A DNA stretch of 64,000 bases from assembly GCA_009869945.1 (NCBI GenBank), contig WIXG01000133.1, forward strand, positions 122,673-186,672, written 5' to 3'. The translations under genes and the position numbers were made by a program. Shown piece after piece: positions 25,677 through 34,899 of this stretch. Positions within the stretch are counted from its first letter, which is position 1, and each line of letters starts with the position of its first letter. The DNA is from Mesaphorura yosii. Taxonomy: Eukaryota; Arthropoda; Collembola; Poduromorpha; Tullbergiidae. Under the pieces are notes generated by a model that saw only the letters and a program-made list of their open reading frames with translations, did no database searches and had not been told where the DNA came from.

Positions 25677-25961
25677 ATGTCAGGCGTCAATGATTGCCGT
25701 GAGAAATGTAGCGCGGACCTGATTCACAGCAATTCGTGCTATACACTGCCATTAGGTCGAGGTCCAAGATTTCTGGATGAACCAAGGCAGTGCAATGGGA
25801 CCAGGCATTTCATGGCATGTAGATTAAGACGCAAGACCAATGGAATGCGAATTGATTCGTCCATACAAGCTTTCAGTCTACACATGCTACACGAATACGC
25901 GTCTGTTATGCAATCTTCATTAAGTACGTTAGAAATGGCACTTAATTTGGCACGGTTATAA
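25677..25961 (+). CDS. Possible small protein of unknown function
   Basis: An open frame of 94 codons starts 24 nt after a well-spaced TATA/initiator pair. The predicted protein has no signal peptide and begins MSGVNDCREKCSADL. It has several Cys in its first half and no motif I recognise. The promoter is the main support. The frame itself could be fortuitous, or only its first part may be an exon; no convincing donor or downstream exon was found. It could also be a non-coding transcript. Confidence 0.3.
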   Translation: MSGVNDCREKCSADLIHSNSCYTLPLGRGPRFLDEPRQCNGTRHFMACRLRRKTNGMRIDSSIQAFSLHMLHEYASVMQSSLSTLEMALNLARL

Positions 25962-26571
25962 GTGAGCAGACGTTTAGCTCATTAGCATTATTCTGATATT
26001 TTGATTTTGGGCGACCTGCAATACGATTTCGTTGCACGCATTGTTTATGATCCAAATACCTGTTCTGAATGCAGGCAAACAAATGGTGCTCGATCTCTTC
26101 GTAGTCCTGGCGAGCGAGCACCAACGCACTTGGTGTACAAAGTGCTCGACCGCTTCGGTGTCGTAATCCCCTTCACCTTCAAAAACGGCTTTCTTCTGCA
26201 CTGCTCGTGTGATACGACGCAGGACCAGGGCGCAGGTGATTAGTGATTGGTCTGCACTTGGTTTTGTGGCTTACGCTTGTCACTCACTGGGTCACGTACT
26301 CTGAGCACTCTGAAACGTGGACATTCTAATTTAACCCCAAAACTCCACGCAGGCACTCGGCGTTCAGGTGATCGTCTGCAGCTCATTTTGCAGCCTGGCC
26401 TGGCAGTGGTCCCACGCTCAGTCCTTCGTTCAAATACGGTCTGTGCTTGTCAGTCCTAGCTTAGTTGTGTTCTTGTGTTGAACCGATTCACATGTGCTGA
26501 CCGCAGTGCACGCTTCAATTGTGGGATTGTGACTAACTCACAGTTGGCCCATTCATTAAGCAGTAACAATA
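25962..26571. other. No confident gene upstream of the P450
   Basis: Contains overlapping short open frames on both strands at 25942-26243 without family resemblance. The last part is presumably the P450 promoter and 5' leader. No TATA box is evident there. Confidence 0.4.
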
Positions 26572-29287
26572 ATGTTGTTCGAATTCCTCCAGATTTGTCT
26601 GGCAGTGCTCTACTTTGTGTACATGCGAAGAAGGAGGAAACTCAAGCTCGTCGCCAGCGGAGCGGATGACAAGCCAAAGAAGCAGCTGATACCTGGCCCA
26701 CCCTCCATACCCATTGTGGGCAGCTACCCCTTCGCCGCCCGGTGTCTCGGCTATTGGAAGTGGCTCTTCATGCGGAACTACGAAGTGTTGCACATCCTCT
26801 CGGTCAAGTACGGCGAAGTGTTTGCTGGCTACACCGGCGCTCACTACATGGGTAAGTTCTAACTTCTAAGGGAGTTTTTGAAGTCCGTTCTGAGTGATCT
26901 ACCTCTTCGCAGTATATGTCGAGGACTACGACGTTGCAAAGGCACTGATGAGTTCGGACGAATGGATAAATCGCTACAACGATCATCCGATGTTTTACGA
27001 GCGGTCGTTCAACAAGCCCCTTGGTCTCGCACTGGCGAAAGGCGAAGGCTGGAAGGAGATGCGTCGCTTCACCATTCGCACTCTCAGGAACTTTGGCTTC
27101 GGCAAAGGCAACAGTCTGGAGTCATCCCTGAAGACGGAGCTAGAGGAGATCAAGCATATTTTTCGGGAGCAGGTTGACTCCAAGCCTGGAGGAGCTGGTG
27201 TGGTAAACATGCACAACATGTTCAACGTCCATGTCCTCAATGTGGTCTGGACAATGATTGCTTCCGATCGGTTCTCACGAAACGACCCGAAACTGCAAAG
27301 ACTCATGGTCATGCTGGAGAAAGTGTCCAAGTCCGCACCACAGGGCCTCTCCTTCACATTTTGCATGCCGTTTCTGCGATTCATTCCCGGACTCACGACG
27401 CATGGCATGAACCTCAGACTCCACCGTGAGACGCAGAACATGTTCAAGGTGAGCATTCTAGCAAGCAATACTCATTCATAACATTCAACAGTCATGAGTT
27501 ATAGAAAATTAATCGCATGGATTTTGGCAGGCAATTATAAAACAAAGACGTGAGAAGGGTGAATTTATGACAAATCCATCGGACTTCATTGACGTGTTTC
27601 TGAAAGAAATCGAGGAGTTGAAATCGGAACCCGACTCGTGGAAATCGAAAGTTTACACAGGTAAGATAAATCGGAAAATTGTAATCACAAAATTGAATTA
27701 CAAAAGTATTCTGACTACTAGTCAGAACCTCATATATCGGATCAATCGGTTCTGATTCAGATAAGGTGACTCATTCAAGCTTCATTTAACATTTTAATTG
27801 GTTAAAAATGTATTGTGATTGTAATGCTTATATGAATGTCAGGCCAGTTAAAGTAGCTTTAATGATTTCAAGGACGTGCATGCCACAAGAATTTAGGTTA
27901 TTAACATGCGCCCCTCCTGCCCGCATCGACACGGGCAATTCGATTATGCAACAAGCTTGTTATTGAGTTGTAAGCCGTTAGTGAGCACCAAGCCAAACAT
28001 CTCAATGAGTAATCAGACGGGCCGAGAGTGAGAGTTGTTTGGGATGATTGTGCAATGGGGTAAACCGGTTTCTGGCTGTGCCCAATATCCTCGTGTTTGT
28101 GTTTACTTATTTGCCGAAAACGTTTGAGGTAGTAATTGCGAGGAGAGTCAAATCGTTGTGAAATTCGTTGGCCCAGTGTAGTGCAAAGTACAAACTAAAA
28201 GCTGCAGAGCGGTGAAGGTAACGTGGTGAACTAGAACTTTGAAAGACGCCCTTTAAAGTCAAATTGCTCAACTCTTCGGCTCAAACAAATTAGTCAATCT
28301 GATGCAATTGCTTTGAAAATGTGTCTGTGTCAATGTCTCGATTGCACGACGCAGAGTGCGTACGTGCAATTACTTAACGGCCCACGTGCAAGTATCGAGC
28401 GAGGCCACAATTAATGTATTGTGTTTCGTATATGCAGATGAGCAATTGATCATGGTCTGCGTTGACCTCTTCTTCACGGGCGGCGACACGACGAGTACTA
28501 CTCTGGAGTTTGCGATCCTGTACATGCTGCTCAACCCGGAGATACAGCGCAAGTTGCAGGAGGAGATTGACCTCGTCGTTGGTGAAGAAACACCAACGTT
28601 GGACCACAAATTAAGGTAACTGATTGATTACACCCATTTGGAATGACTCACATTGGAATGTCAGTTAAGAAGTGGTGGGTTTGCATATTCTCAGGATGCC
28701 ATACACGGAAGCATGCACGTTGGAAATCATGCGCTACTCAACCATTCTGCCAATCACGGCCCGTTCACCAGTTGAGGACAACGAAATCAACGGGTACCTG
28801 GTTCCAAAGGTAATCTCACTTAAACCTGATGCTGAGTGAGTTCCTGCTGATTTATAATTGTGTATTGTGTTTGCAGGGCACGATGGTTGGCATCAACTTG
28901 CACCAACTCCACTTTAGCGAGAAATTGTGGGATGAGCCGAAAGCATTCCGCCCAGAGCGTTTCCTGGATGAAAACAACAACCTTATCACCAATCATAAAT
29001 TATTAGCCTTTGGACATGGTAAACATTTACATCCTTTTAATCACATAATCCCTTCAATCGCCACTCGAGTTACACAGTCGTTGCTCCTGTCCACAGGCAA
29101 GCGAGGCTGTCCAGGCGAAAGAACTGCGCGAGCGAGCGTCTTCATTTTCCTCACGTCTCTGCTCCAAAAATACACATTTGAGCCCTCGCCAAAGCACCGA
29201 TTTCCGGTGGTGGACCCCATCAGTGGCTTCAACCAGCACCCACAGCCCTACCACGCACTAGTCAGAGTTCGTCAGAAACTCGCCTAA
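26572..29287 (+). CDS. Cytochrome P450, CYP2 clan (microsomal)
   Basis: Seven exons: 26572-26851, 26913-27448, 27531-27660, 28438-28615, 28695-28809, 28877-29018, 29097-29287; 523 residues. An N-terminal membrane anchor (FLQICLAVLYFVY) is followed by a basic stop-transfer (RRRRK) and the proline hinge PGPPSIPIVG. The C-helix reads WKEMRRFTIRTLRNFGFGK, which is typical of the CYP2 clan. The I-helix oxygen-activation motif is GGDTT (330-334), the K-helix ExxR is E385-R388, and the PERF motif is RPERFLD. The heme loop FGHGKRGCPG puts the thiolate Cys at 465. All key residues are present, so the enzyme should be active as an ER monooxygenase. Substrate is unknown; CYP2-clan arthropod enzymes include ecdysteroid and juvenile-hormone enzymes as well as others. 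Intron 3 is 777 bp, the only long one. A poly(A) signal is near 29560. Confidence 0.93.
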
Positions 29288-29967
29288 CTTCTCATTTAGC
29301 AATCAAATGCTTGGGGTTCAACGTCATTTCACCCTCATTCTTCATCTGTGGCTTCGTTCTCAAACTTCTGATGTGGAATCACGTGATTAAAATTTCTTGC
29401 ACCTGTCCGCTCTTCATTGCTTTACTTTCCTCGATTTCCTTTGACCACTCTTCGAGTGGTCGCACTGTGCGTTGGTTTTAGTGGTTTGATGTTTCAGGAT
29501 TTCGGTCTCAGATGCTCGGGTTCAATCATTTGACTGTTATGATTTATTTATGCTTTGTAAATAAAATGCATAGCTGGTAGAGTTGATAGATTGGGGAAAT
29601 AGTGTTTTTAGCATTGCAAATTGCGAAGCAATGCGAAATAAGCGCACCGTATTTGGGTGGTAGCTGGTATTTCTTTACCCTCCTCGTGTGTCCTGTCCTG
29701 GTTGAGGTTTCTCTTTGCATATTTTTCAATCTTTTGCACTAGACCTCTTTCCTTGTCTCACATTTGTTCAATAATTTACGTTGAGTGACCATGATCGCAT
29801 TACAAGACTTATTAGATTATAATATAAAGCATTTTGTATATATTTACAAGTTAATATTTCCTTTTTGTATTTTTAATTTAATAAACACAGTACTGAGTCA
29901 ATTTGAGTGAAGTAATTCTAGGAGCGTACTTTGGATACACAATTAAACGGGCTCTGCTGCTTGTGAC
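29288..29967. other. Intergenic region between P450 and the CFAP20-domain gene
   Basis: 3' UTR of the P450 (AATAAA at 29560-29565) and AT-rich unique sequence. The two flanking genes converge here. No other gene seen. Confidence 0.6.
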
Positions 29968-30888
29968 TTATCTTCTTGCCGGGTTCATGAAAGCGCCTTT
30001 GAAGTTGGTGGGAGCTTCCTGGTTGCCGTACAGTTTATCGCAGAAGATACGGCGGAGGCGGACATTCGCGTAGATCTGAACACGAACTGTCTCGACGTAC
30101 AGAGTTCCATATATCCTTTGGGTGAACTCGGCCAGATTCATAGAGATTTGGTTCCAGCCGTCGTCGAGGCCAGAGGCAGCGCGGTCTGAAGACGTGGCTA
30201 CGGCATTGCGCTGTCGTGTCCTCGCACGGAAACGACGACGAGTCTTCGTGTCGTCCAAAACCTGCAAAGGAAGAAGGAAAACCACAAATTGGCATCAAAG
30301 GATTAGATGCGTGCTTAAATACGTGCTGAGTGATTCTGGACTCACCTGAATATCAAATGCGAAAAAGCGCTTCATGTTCTTCAATATCAGGACGATGACG
30401 GGCAGACGAATGCCCAGCGTCCATGACGTCTGAACAGGCGTTGTGATGAATGTTGTCAGCGGAGTGTTTGTATTCAGAACCTCGATCACCTTGGAGCGAA
30501 TGACCGTTTCCGCAACACATTTGATCGCACCTCTCCGAACCTGCGCCAAATGAATACGACGATTATGAACTTAAACTTTTCAAACGGTCAAACTGTCGTC
30601 ACTTGCCTGCTTCTCCCAGATCTCCAGCGGGTTGTCCGCAATGGCATACAGAATTGAGATGAAGCCTCCCTACATTGTTGGCCCAAAGACGGAGCTCTTC
30701 CCTCCAGTGCGGGTCGAGTAGAAGGGGCACTCCATCGGAACGGCGAACATGACGTCTCCCGGTTTGGGAGTCAGTGACCCGAGTTTGCTGCCCGGAACCA
30801 GACCAAGCGCCACCGCCTCGATGTCCGCCTAGTTGGAAACCGGAGACGCGCCTTTCTTCGTGTCTTCAGACGCTGATTTTTGAGACAT
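29968..30888 (-). pseudogene. Divergent CFAP20-domain protein gene with two in-frame TAG codons
   Basis: Exons, minus strand: 30888-30607, 30540-30346, 30261-29968; 257 codons including the stop, all in phase 0. The C-terminal part is a CFAP20/BUG22 domain: GGFISILYAIADNPLEIWEK, WTLGIRLPVIVLILKNMKR, FAFDIQVLDD, RRRF, LDDGWNQISMNLAEFTQRIY, VETVRVQIYANVRLRRIF and KLYG match the animal protein block by block. CFAP20 acts at basal bodies and axonemal doublet microtubules. Identity looks low for a normally very conserved protein, and the segment before LDDGW is replaced. The ATG at 30888 opens a frame running exactly into the domain but crossing TAG at codon 20 (30831-30829) and codon 73 (30672-30670). 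The second lies where animal CFAP20 has Gln, so both may be CAG-to-TAG changes. About 70 residues precede the usual start. Alternatives: TAGs acting as splice acceptors after an unseen exon, or read-through. Intron 1 is GC-AG. Confidence 0.7.
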
Positions 30889-31485
30889 GACTGACTGTAT
30901 TTCGTAACGACGAATTTACTTCTATTTTGACTAGAGAGTCGAAAGCTTAGAATAACGACAAGTACTCGCATCCTTCTTTAAACATGGATCGAAAGGGTCG
31001 ACCTCCTGACCGATCGCGACCCGTCGACCTAACTTCGACTCCTGCCATGAATACATGAATTTCACTCTGTCCTGCCTTCGCCTTTTCGGTTCAGTCGATA
31101 AGTTCCTATCTCCAGAAAGATTAGCCGATTACCATTCGACTCCTTGAGTTTTAGCCCAAGTTCCGTTCGTTTAGATCATACGAAAAAGCATTGATTGGCC
31201 AATGGTTCTAGTTCCCAAGTTCTGTTGCGCATCCAATTTAGTCTTAACAATCTTATTAGTCGTAAGTTTAGTTTTAGACAATCTTAATGCATGAAAGCGT
31301 GAAAGCGCTCCTGCACAATATGCTCTCAGTAATTTTAAATAAAATGAGAATTAAAGCAGAGGCCTTGTGTATTCTTGAACTCTTTTATTTTGCGCCATAA
31401 AATTGAAATCAATTGAATTGAGGCTAATTGCCAGGCAGGATTTCAAATCAAAAATGCGTTGCAATTGCACCTGAGCATGGGGAGC
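30889..31485. other. Intergenic region, no gene seen
   Basis: Holds the 3' end of the following minus-strand gene: a poly(A) signal AATAAA, minus sense, at 31389-31384. It also contains the upstream region of the CFAP20-domain gene. Nothing else recognised. Confidence 0.6.
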
Positions 31486-32122
31486 TTAGCAACAGGCTGA
31501 TCCGTCGCTCCTGGTGACTTGTGAGCAGTGGTGGCAGTTCTTCCTGGCCTGAGACCAAAGGAGCTGTTCGCCGTCGGCGAGACTCGGGCAGTGGAGTTCG
31601 ACCTCCTTGCCCTGAGTCCTGACTGGGTGGAAGTACCAGTAGTTGGTGGTGCACTCGCCCTTTACCCTCCACTCGCAGTGCGGGTTGATGCAGTTGGCGT
31701 CTTCATTGTACTTGTCCTTCGTAGCTTCATCGAGATTGTCCCAGAAGTCACACGTACCGTTATTACGATTGGGGTTCCAGTAGCGGTTGTCGGGGTTCGT
31801 CTCTGAGTCGCATCGGTCAAAGCGCCAGCTGCCCTTCTTGCCTTTGCCCTTGTGGTCGCTCTCCTCCCGCTCGCACCACCAGTAGTCCTGGCAGTCGCCC
31901 TCCAGCACGCAGTCGTCGGGGTCGCACTCCTCGCCCTCCGTCTTCCCACTCGGGTGCTCCACTACAAACGCAAGCGACAAATAAAGAAAGTAAGCGATTA
32001 AGTGTCAATTAGGCGGTAGAGTAATTGCGTAGACACTTACGATGGGGTTTCTCTGGCGGGGCAGCCTCGCTGATGGCCAGCAGGGCCAGAACGAGGGTCG
32101 ACAAGATCAGCTTGTGTTCCAT
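31486..32122 (-). CDS. Secreted Cys-rich chitin-binding-type protein (short paralog)
   Basis: Two exons, minus strand: 32122-32041 and 31961-31486; 185 residues. The signal peptide is MEHKLILSTLVLALLAISEA. Two related Cys-rich modules follow. The first has CDPDDC, YWWCEREESDHKGKGK and CDFWDNLDEATKDKYN. The second has CEWRVKGECTTNYWYFHP, VELHCP, ARKNCHHC and a terminal ACC. The Cys spacing with aromatic YWW/YWYF resembles a degenerate peritrophin-A (CBM14) fold, so binding to chitin or a cuticle/peritrophic polysaccharide is likely but inferred. It is a clear paralog of the head-to-head neighbour at 33444-34348 but lacks that protein's N-terminal canonical CBM14 domain. The start ATG is the only one that gives a signal peptide, and a TATA/initiator pair lies 54 bp upstream of it. 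Confidence 0.88.
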
Positions 32123-32172
32123 CTCAACAGTCGAAGGTGCAGCTTTAGTTGACAAGAGGTTAGTTTTAGTTC

Positions 32173-32210
32173 GACTGAGTAAAGTTCCAGAGCGCAAGAT
32201 CGTATTTATG
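32173..32210 (-). promoter_or_regulatory. TATA-like box plus initiator of the short chitin-binding paralog
   Basis: On the minus strand CATAAATACG (32210-32201) is followed by ACTCAGTCG, with the initiator A at 32176, about 33 bases downstream. The predicted leader is about 54 nt. Confidence 0.55.
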
Positions 32211-33326
32211 GAGTCTCGACTGCGCACGGAATGACAGAAAACGAAAATTGTCAGGCGATGTAAATATACGGATTAGTCAAATCCTCGCAGCGAACCTATT
32301 TCAGATTTTATGACGCAAATCGGCTTAATCCGGGGCTTTTGTCTCCCTGAATTCCAACGGCTCATCTGAACGTCCCAGCCTCGACAGGGCAGATTGTCAC
32401 TCGACTCACCGAAATGTGAACTTTATGACAAGACGGAACCTTCGAGACCGAGCTTAGCCTGATTAAGCATTTATGGCACTGGTGCGACTGACAACCTTGC
32501 ACTTGGCCCTCCGTGATTCACGGCCACGAGCAGAATTCTCGCGAAGAGAAGCGCCCAACGCCAATGAATGACACTTGGGTTGGGTTGGTCGCTGACGAAC
32601 CAATTCAGGGTGGAAATCCTCGCGTAAACATCATAAATGGCTCAAGTTGGTATACACGCAGTGCCGATGATCACCACTTGAGCCTTAATCCGCCAATCCC
32701 ACTCATGAAGCCGATGAAGTCAAAACTTCTCAAGTGCCGCCTGCTTTCCTCAAATAAACCACCACACCCACAAACACTCGACCTGTGTCGCCTGTATGAG
32801 GTCATACCACGATAAAGCCTTTACACGAAAACCGCTCCAGCTATGCAACTATGAAATGATGAGCGCAAACTTTCATGAGAAAGACTTGCTGGAAGTCGAT
32901 CGATGGCCGCAGAATATGACGAACTGGCACAAGCTAATTTTCAACGCAAATCTTTCCAAATCCATTATCACCTAAAATGAGTCAACTTCCTGTGGAGCCA
33001 CTAATCACCAAATTATCCACATTTTCATGCTTCAGAGCGCTTGCGTCTGCTCGCTGATGTGGCGGGATGGATCAGCGACCAGCACGTGCGCCTTGATTCA
33101 CCTTCGATGACTTCGATCTGACGTCCGGAGCAGTTTACGCAAATGGACGAATTCACGTCATCTGTCAAAGAGACCAACTTATCTCCGGGTACAATTTTTG
33201 AGCTTGAGTTGAATTAATCTCGGTTAATCTCCGTGCTGACATGCAGGGATAGCAATTTAGGGATCATCAGGCATGATTTATTAACTGAAATCGCGACTGC
33301 ATCGGGCCCCGTGTTTACCGAAATGG
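32211..33326. other. Shared upstream region of the two divergent chitin-binding paralogs
   Basis: About 1.1 kb between two oppositely firing TATA/initiator promoters. No coding exon recognised; the short open frame at 32513-32815 has no family match. The position makes it a candidate common regulatory region for both genes. Confidence 0.55.
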
Positions 33327-33362
33327 TATAAAACCAAATCCCGTGAATCAAAGCGTTCAGTG
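33327..33362 (+). promoter_or_regulatory. TATA box plus initiator of the long chitin-binding paralog
   Basis: TATAAAA at 33327-33333 is followed by GTTCAGTG, with the initiator A at 33359, 32 bases downstream. This is a textbook arthropod core promoter, with the ATG 85 nt further on. Confidence 0.7.
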
Positions 33363-33443
33363 TTACAGCTGAAGTCAACGAGCCAACGTCTGATTTCACT
33401 GAACGAGAACCAACTTCTGATTCCGAACGTTCGAGCTCCCAAA

Positions 33444-34348
33444 ATGCGCTTGCTCCAAACATTGTTCGTCGTGGCCACATCAGTATGCTTCGTCGCGGCA
33501 GTCAGCAATAAGGACCGTAAGCCCCTTAAATGCACTTCATACAGGATTGCAAAGTGAGACTGAACCACTGAAACGTGTGGCTTTGGTTTGCAGATCCTGA
33601 TCCTCGTCAACATCTGGGGAAGGTGGAGGGTGAGGCCAAGGACGAGGATCGTCTGGTGGACTGGTACGACTGCTCCGAGAGGGAGGACGGCAACTACATC
33701 CACCCCAACGACTGCACCAAGTTCATGTCGTGTGTCGCTCGCCAGCACGCTTACGAGCGAAACTGCGCCATCTGCGACGAGAACCCTGTCAACTGCCCCA
33801 CTGGCAGGCTTCACTACCACTATCCCCAGAACAGATGCGAGTGGGCTGACGTCGCGGGCTGTGTCGTCGAGGAAGGTCCCGATCCGGGAGAGCCAGAAGG
33901 CTGTGACCCGGATGACTGTCAGGTGGGAGGCTGGTGTCACACATACTGGTGGTGCGAGCGAGAAGAGAGCGACCACAAGGGCAAGGGCAAGCGTGGAGTG
34001 AACAGGACAGACACCTGCCCTGAGGAGTTCAATCTGTACTTCAACCCCAAGAAAAATGACGTCCACGGCGGCGTGTGCGACTTCTGGGAGAACCTCGACG
34101 ACGACACCAAGCGAGACTACAACAACGACCCCGAGTGCATCGACCCTCACTGTGAATGGAAGCCCGACCCGGACAACGAGTGCTCCTCCCGTTACTGGTA
34201 CTTCCACCCGGACAAGAACGACGGCCAGGATGTCGAGCTCAACTGCCCAGCCAGATCCGACGGAGAGGAGCTTATCTGGGATCAGGGCAGAAAGAGCTGC
34301 CACATCTGCTCGGCCGTTCTCAGAAGCGACGGATCACCTTGTTGCTAA
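33444..34348 (+). CDS. Secreted chitin-binding protein with CBM14 domain (long paralog)
   Basis: Two exons: 33444-33516 and 33594-34348; 275 residues. The signal peptide is MRLLQTLFVVATSVCFVAAV. The first module is a canonical peritrophin-A/CBM14 domain: WYDCSE, YIHPNDCTKFMSC, a Cys-rich centre CAICDE, then RCEW and AGC. Two further Cys-rich modules align with the neighbouring 185-residue paralog: CDPDDC, YWWCEREESDHKGKGK, CDFWENLDDD, PHCEW, SRYWYFHPDKNDGQDVELNC, GRKSCHIC and a final SPCC. The protein is acidic, secreted, and probably a cuticle or peritrophic-matrix component. The intron splits both paralogs right after the signal peptide in the same phase, which supports common descent. AATAAA is near 34418. 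A 340-codon antisense open frame over this exon is a mirror of its biased codons and was not called. Confidence 0.92.
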
Positions 34349-34899
34349 ACAAGCCAGTCTGCCAGTGCACTTGTCTTATGATTTCCAAATTCTCGCTTCT
34401 CGCCCTCGTTGATCCCAATAAACACATCAAATCACTCACTCGAGCACAATTTGAAGCTAAGCGACACTTTAACCATTGCAAATTCAAGGGTTGGATATAA
34501 ATTCAATAGAAGGTAGCCTAGCCACTGCTTTGGCTCTGGGGAAGTGTGCTCCATCTGCCAAGAGCTTGAACCCCCTCCATTCCTTTATATCAACGTGCTG
34601 CACTGTGCTCAAAACGAAATTTGAGCGGCACGGAAAGACAAGAGTCAACTTTCCGGCTTCAGCGTTCCTGTGGGTTCAAAATTTTTACTAGTTGAATTGA
34701 CTACACAAGCACAATTAACAATCCCGATCAGTGTATTATAATCAAGCTAGTCAAGCACGTGAAAGCAAAGTTGTTTTGAGGTAAAGCGATGAGAAATTGT
34801 GTAACCAGCTAGCCGCAGCTACACTATCTTCATGACGTGCACGAATAGGTAACCCATTGACTTGCTTTGGTTGACGAAGTTAAGCCTGAAATTGCGGAG
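34349..34899. other. Intergenic region, no gene seen
   Basis: 3' UTR of the chitin-binding gene (AATAAA near 34418), then unique sequence leading to TMEM201. No TATA box is evident before TMEM201, as expected for a housekeeping gene. Confidence 0.6.

Noticed and set aside
33281..34303. 340-codon minus-strand open frame
   Set aside because: It is the exact antisense of the chitin-binding exon. GC-rich, codon-biased coding DNA leaves the opposite frame open. It lacks domains, and its Val/Leu richness mirrors Asp/Asn/Glu codons.
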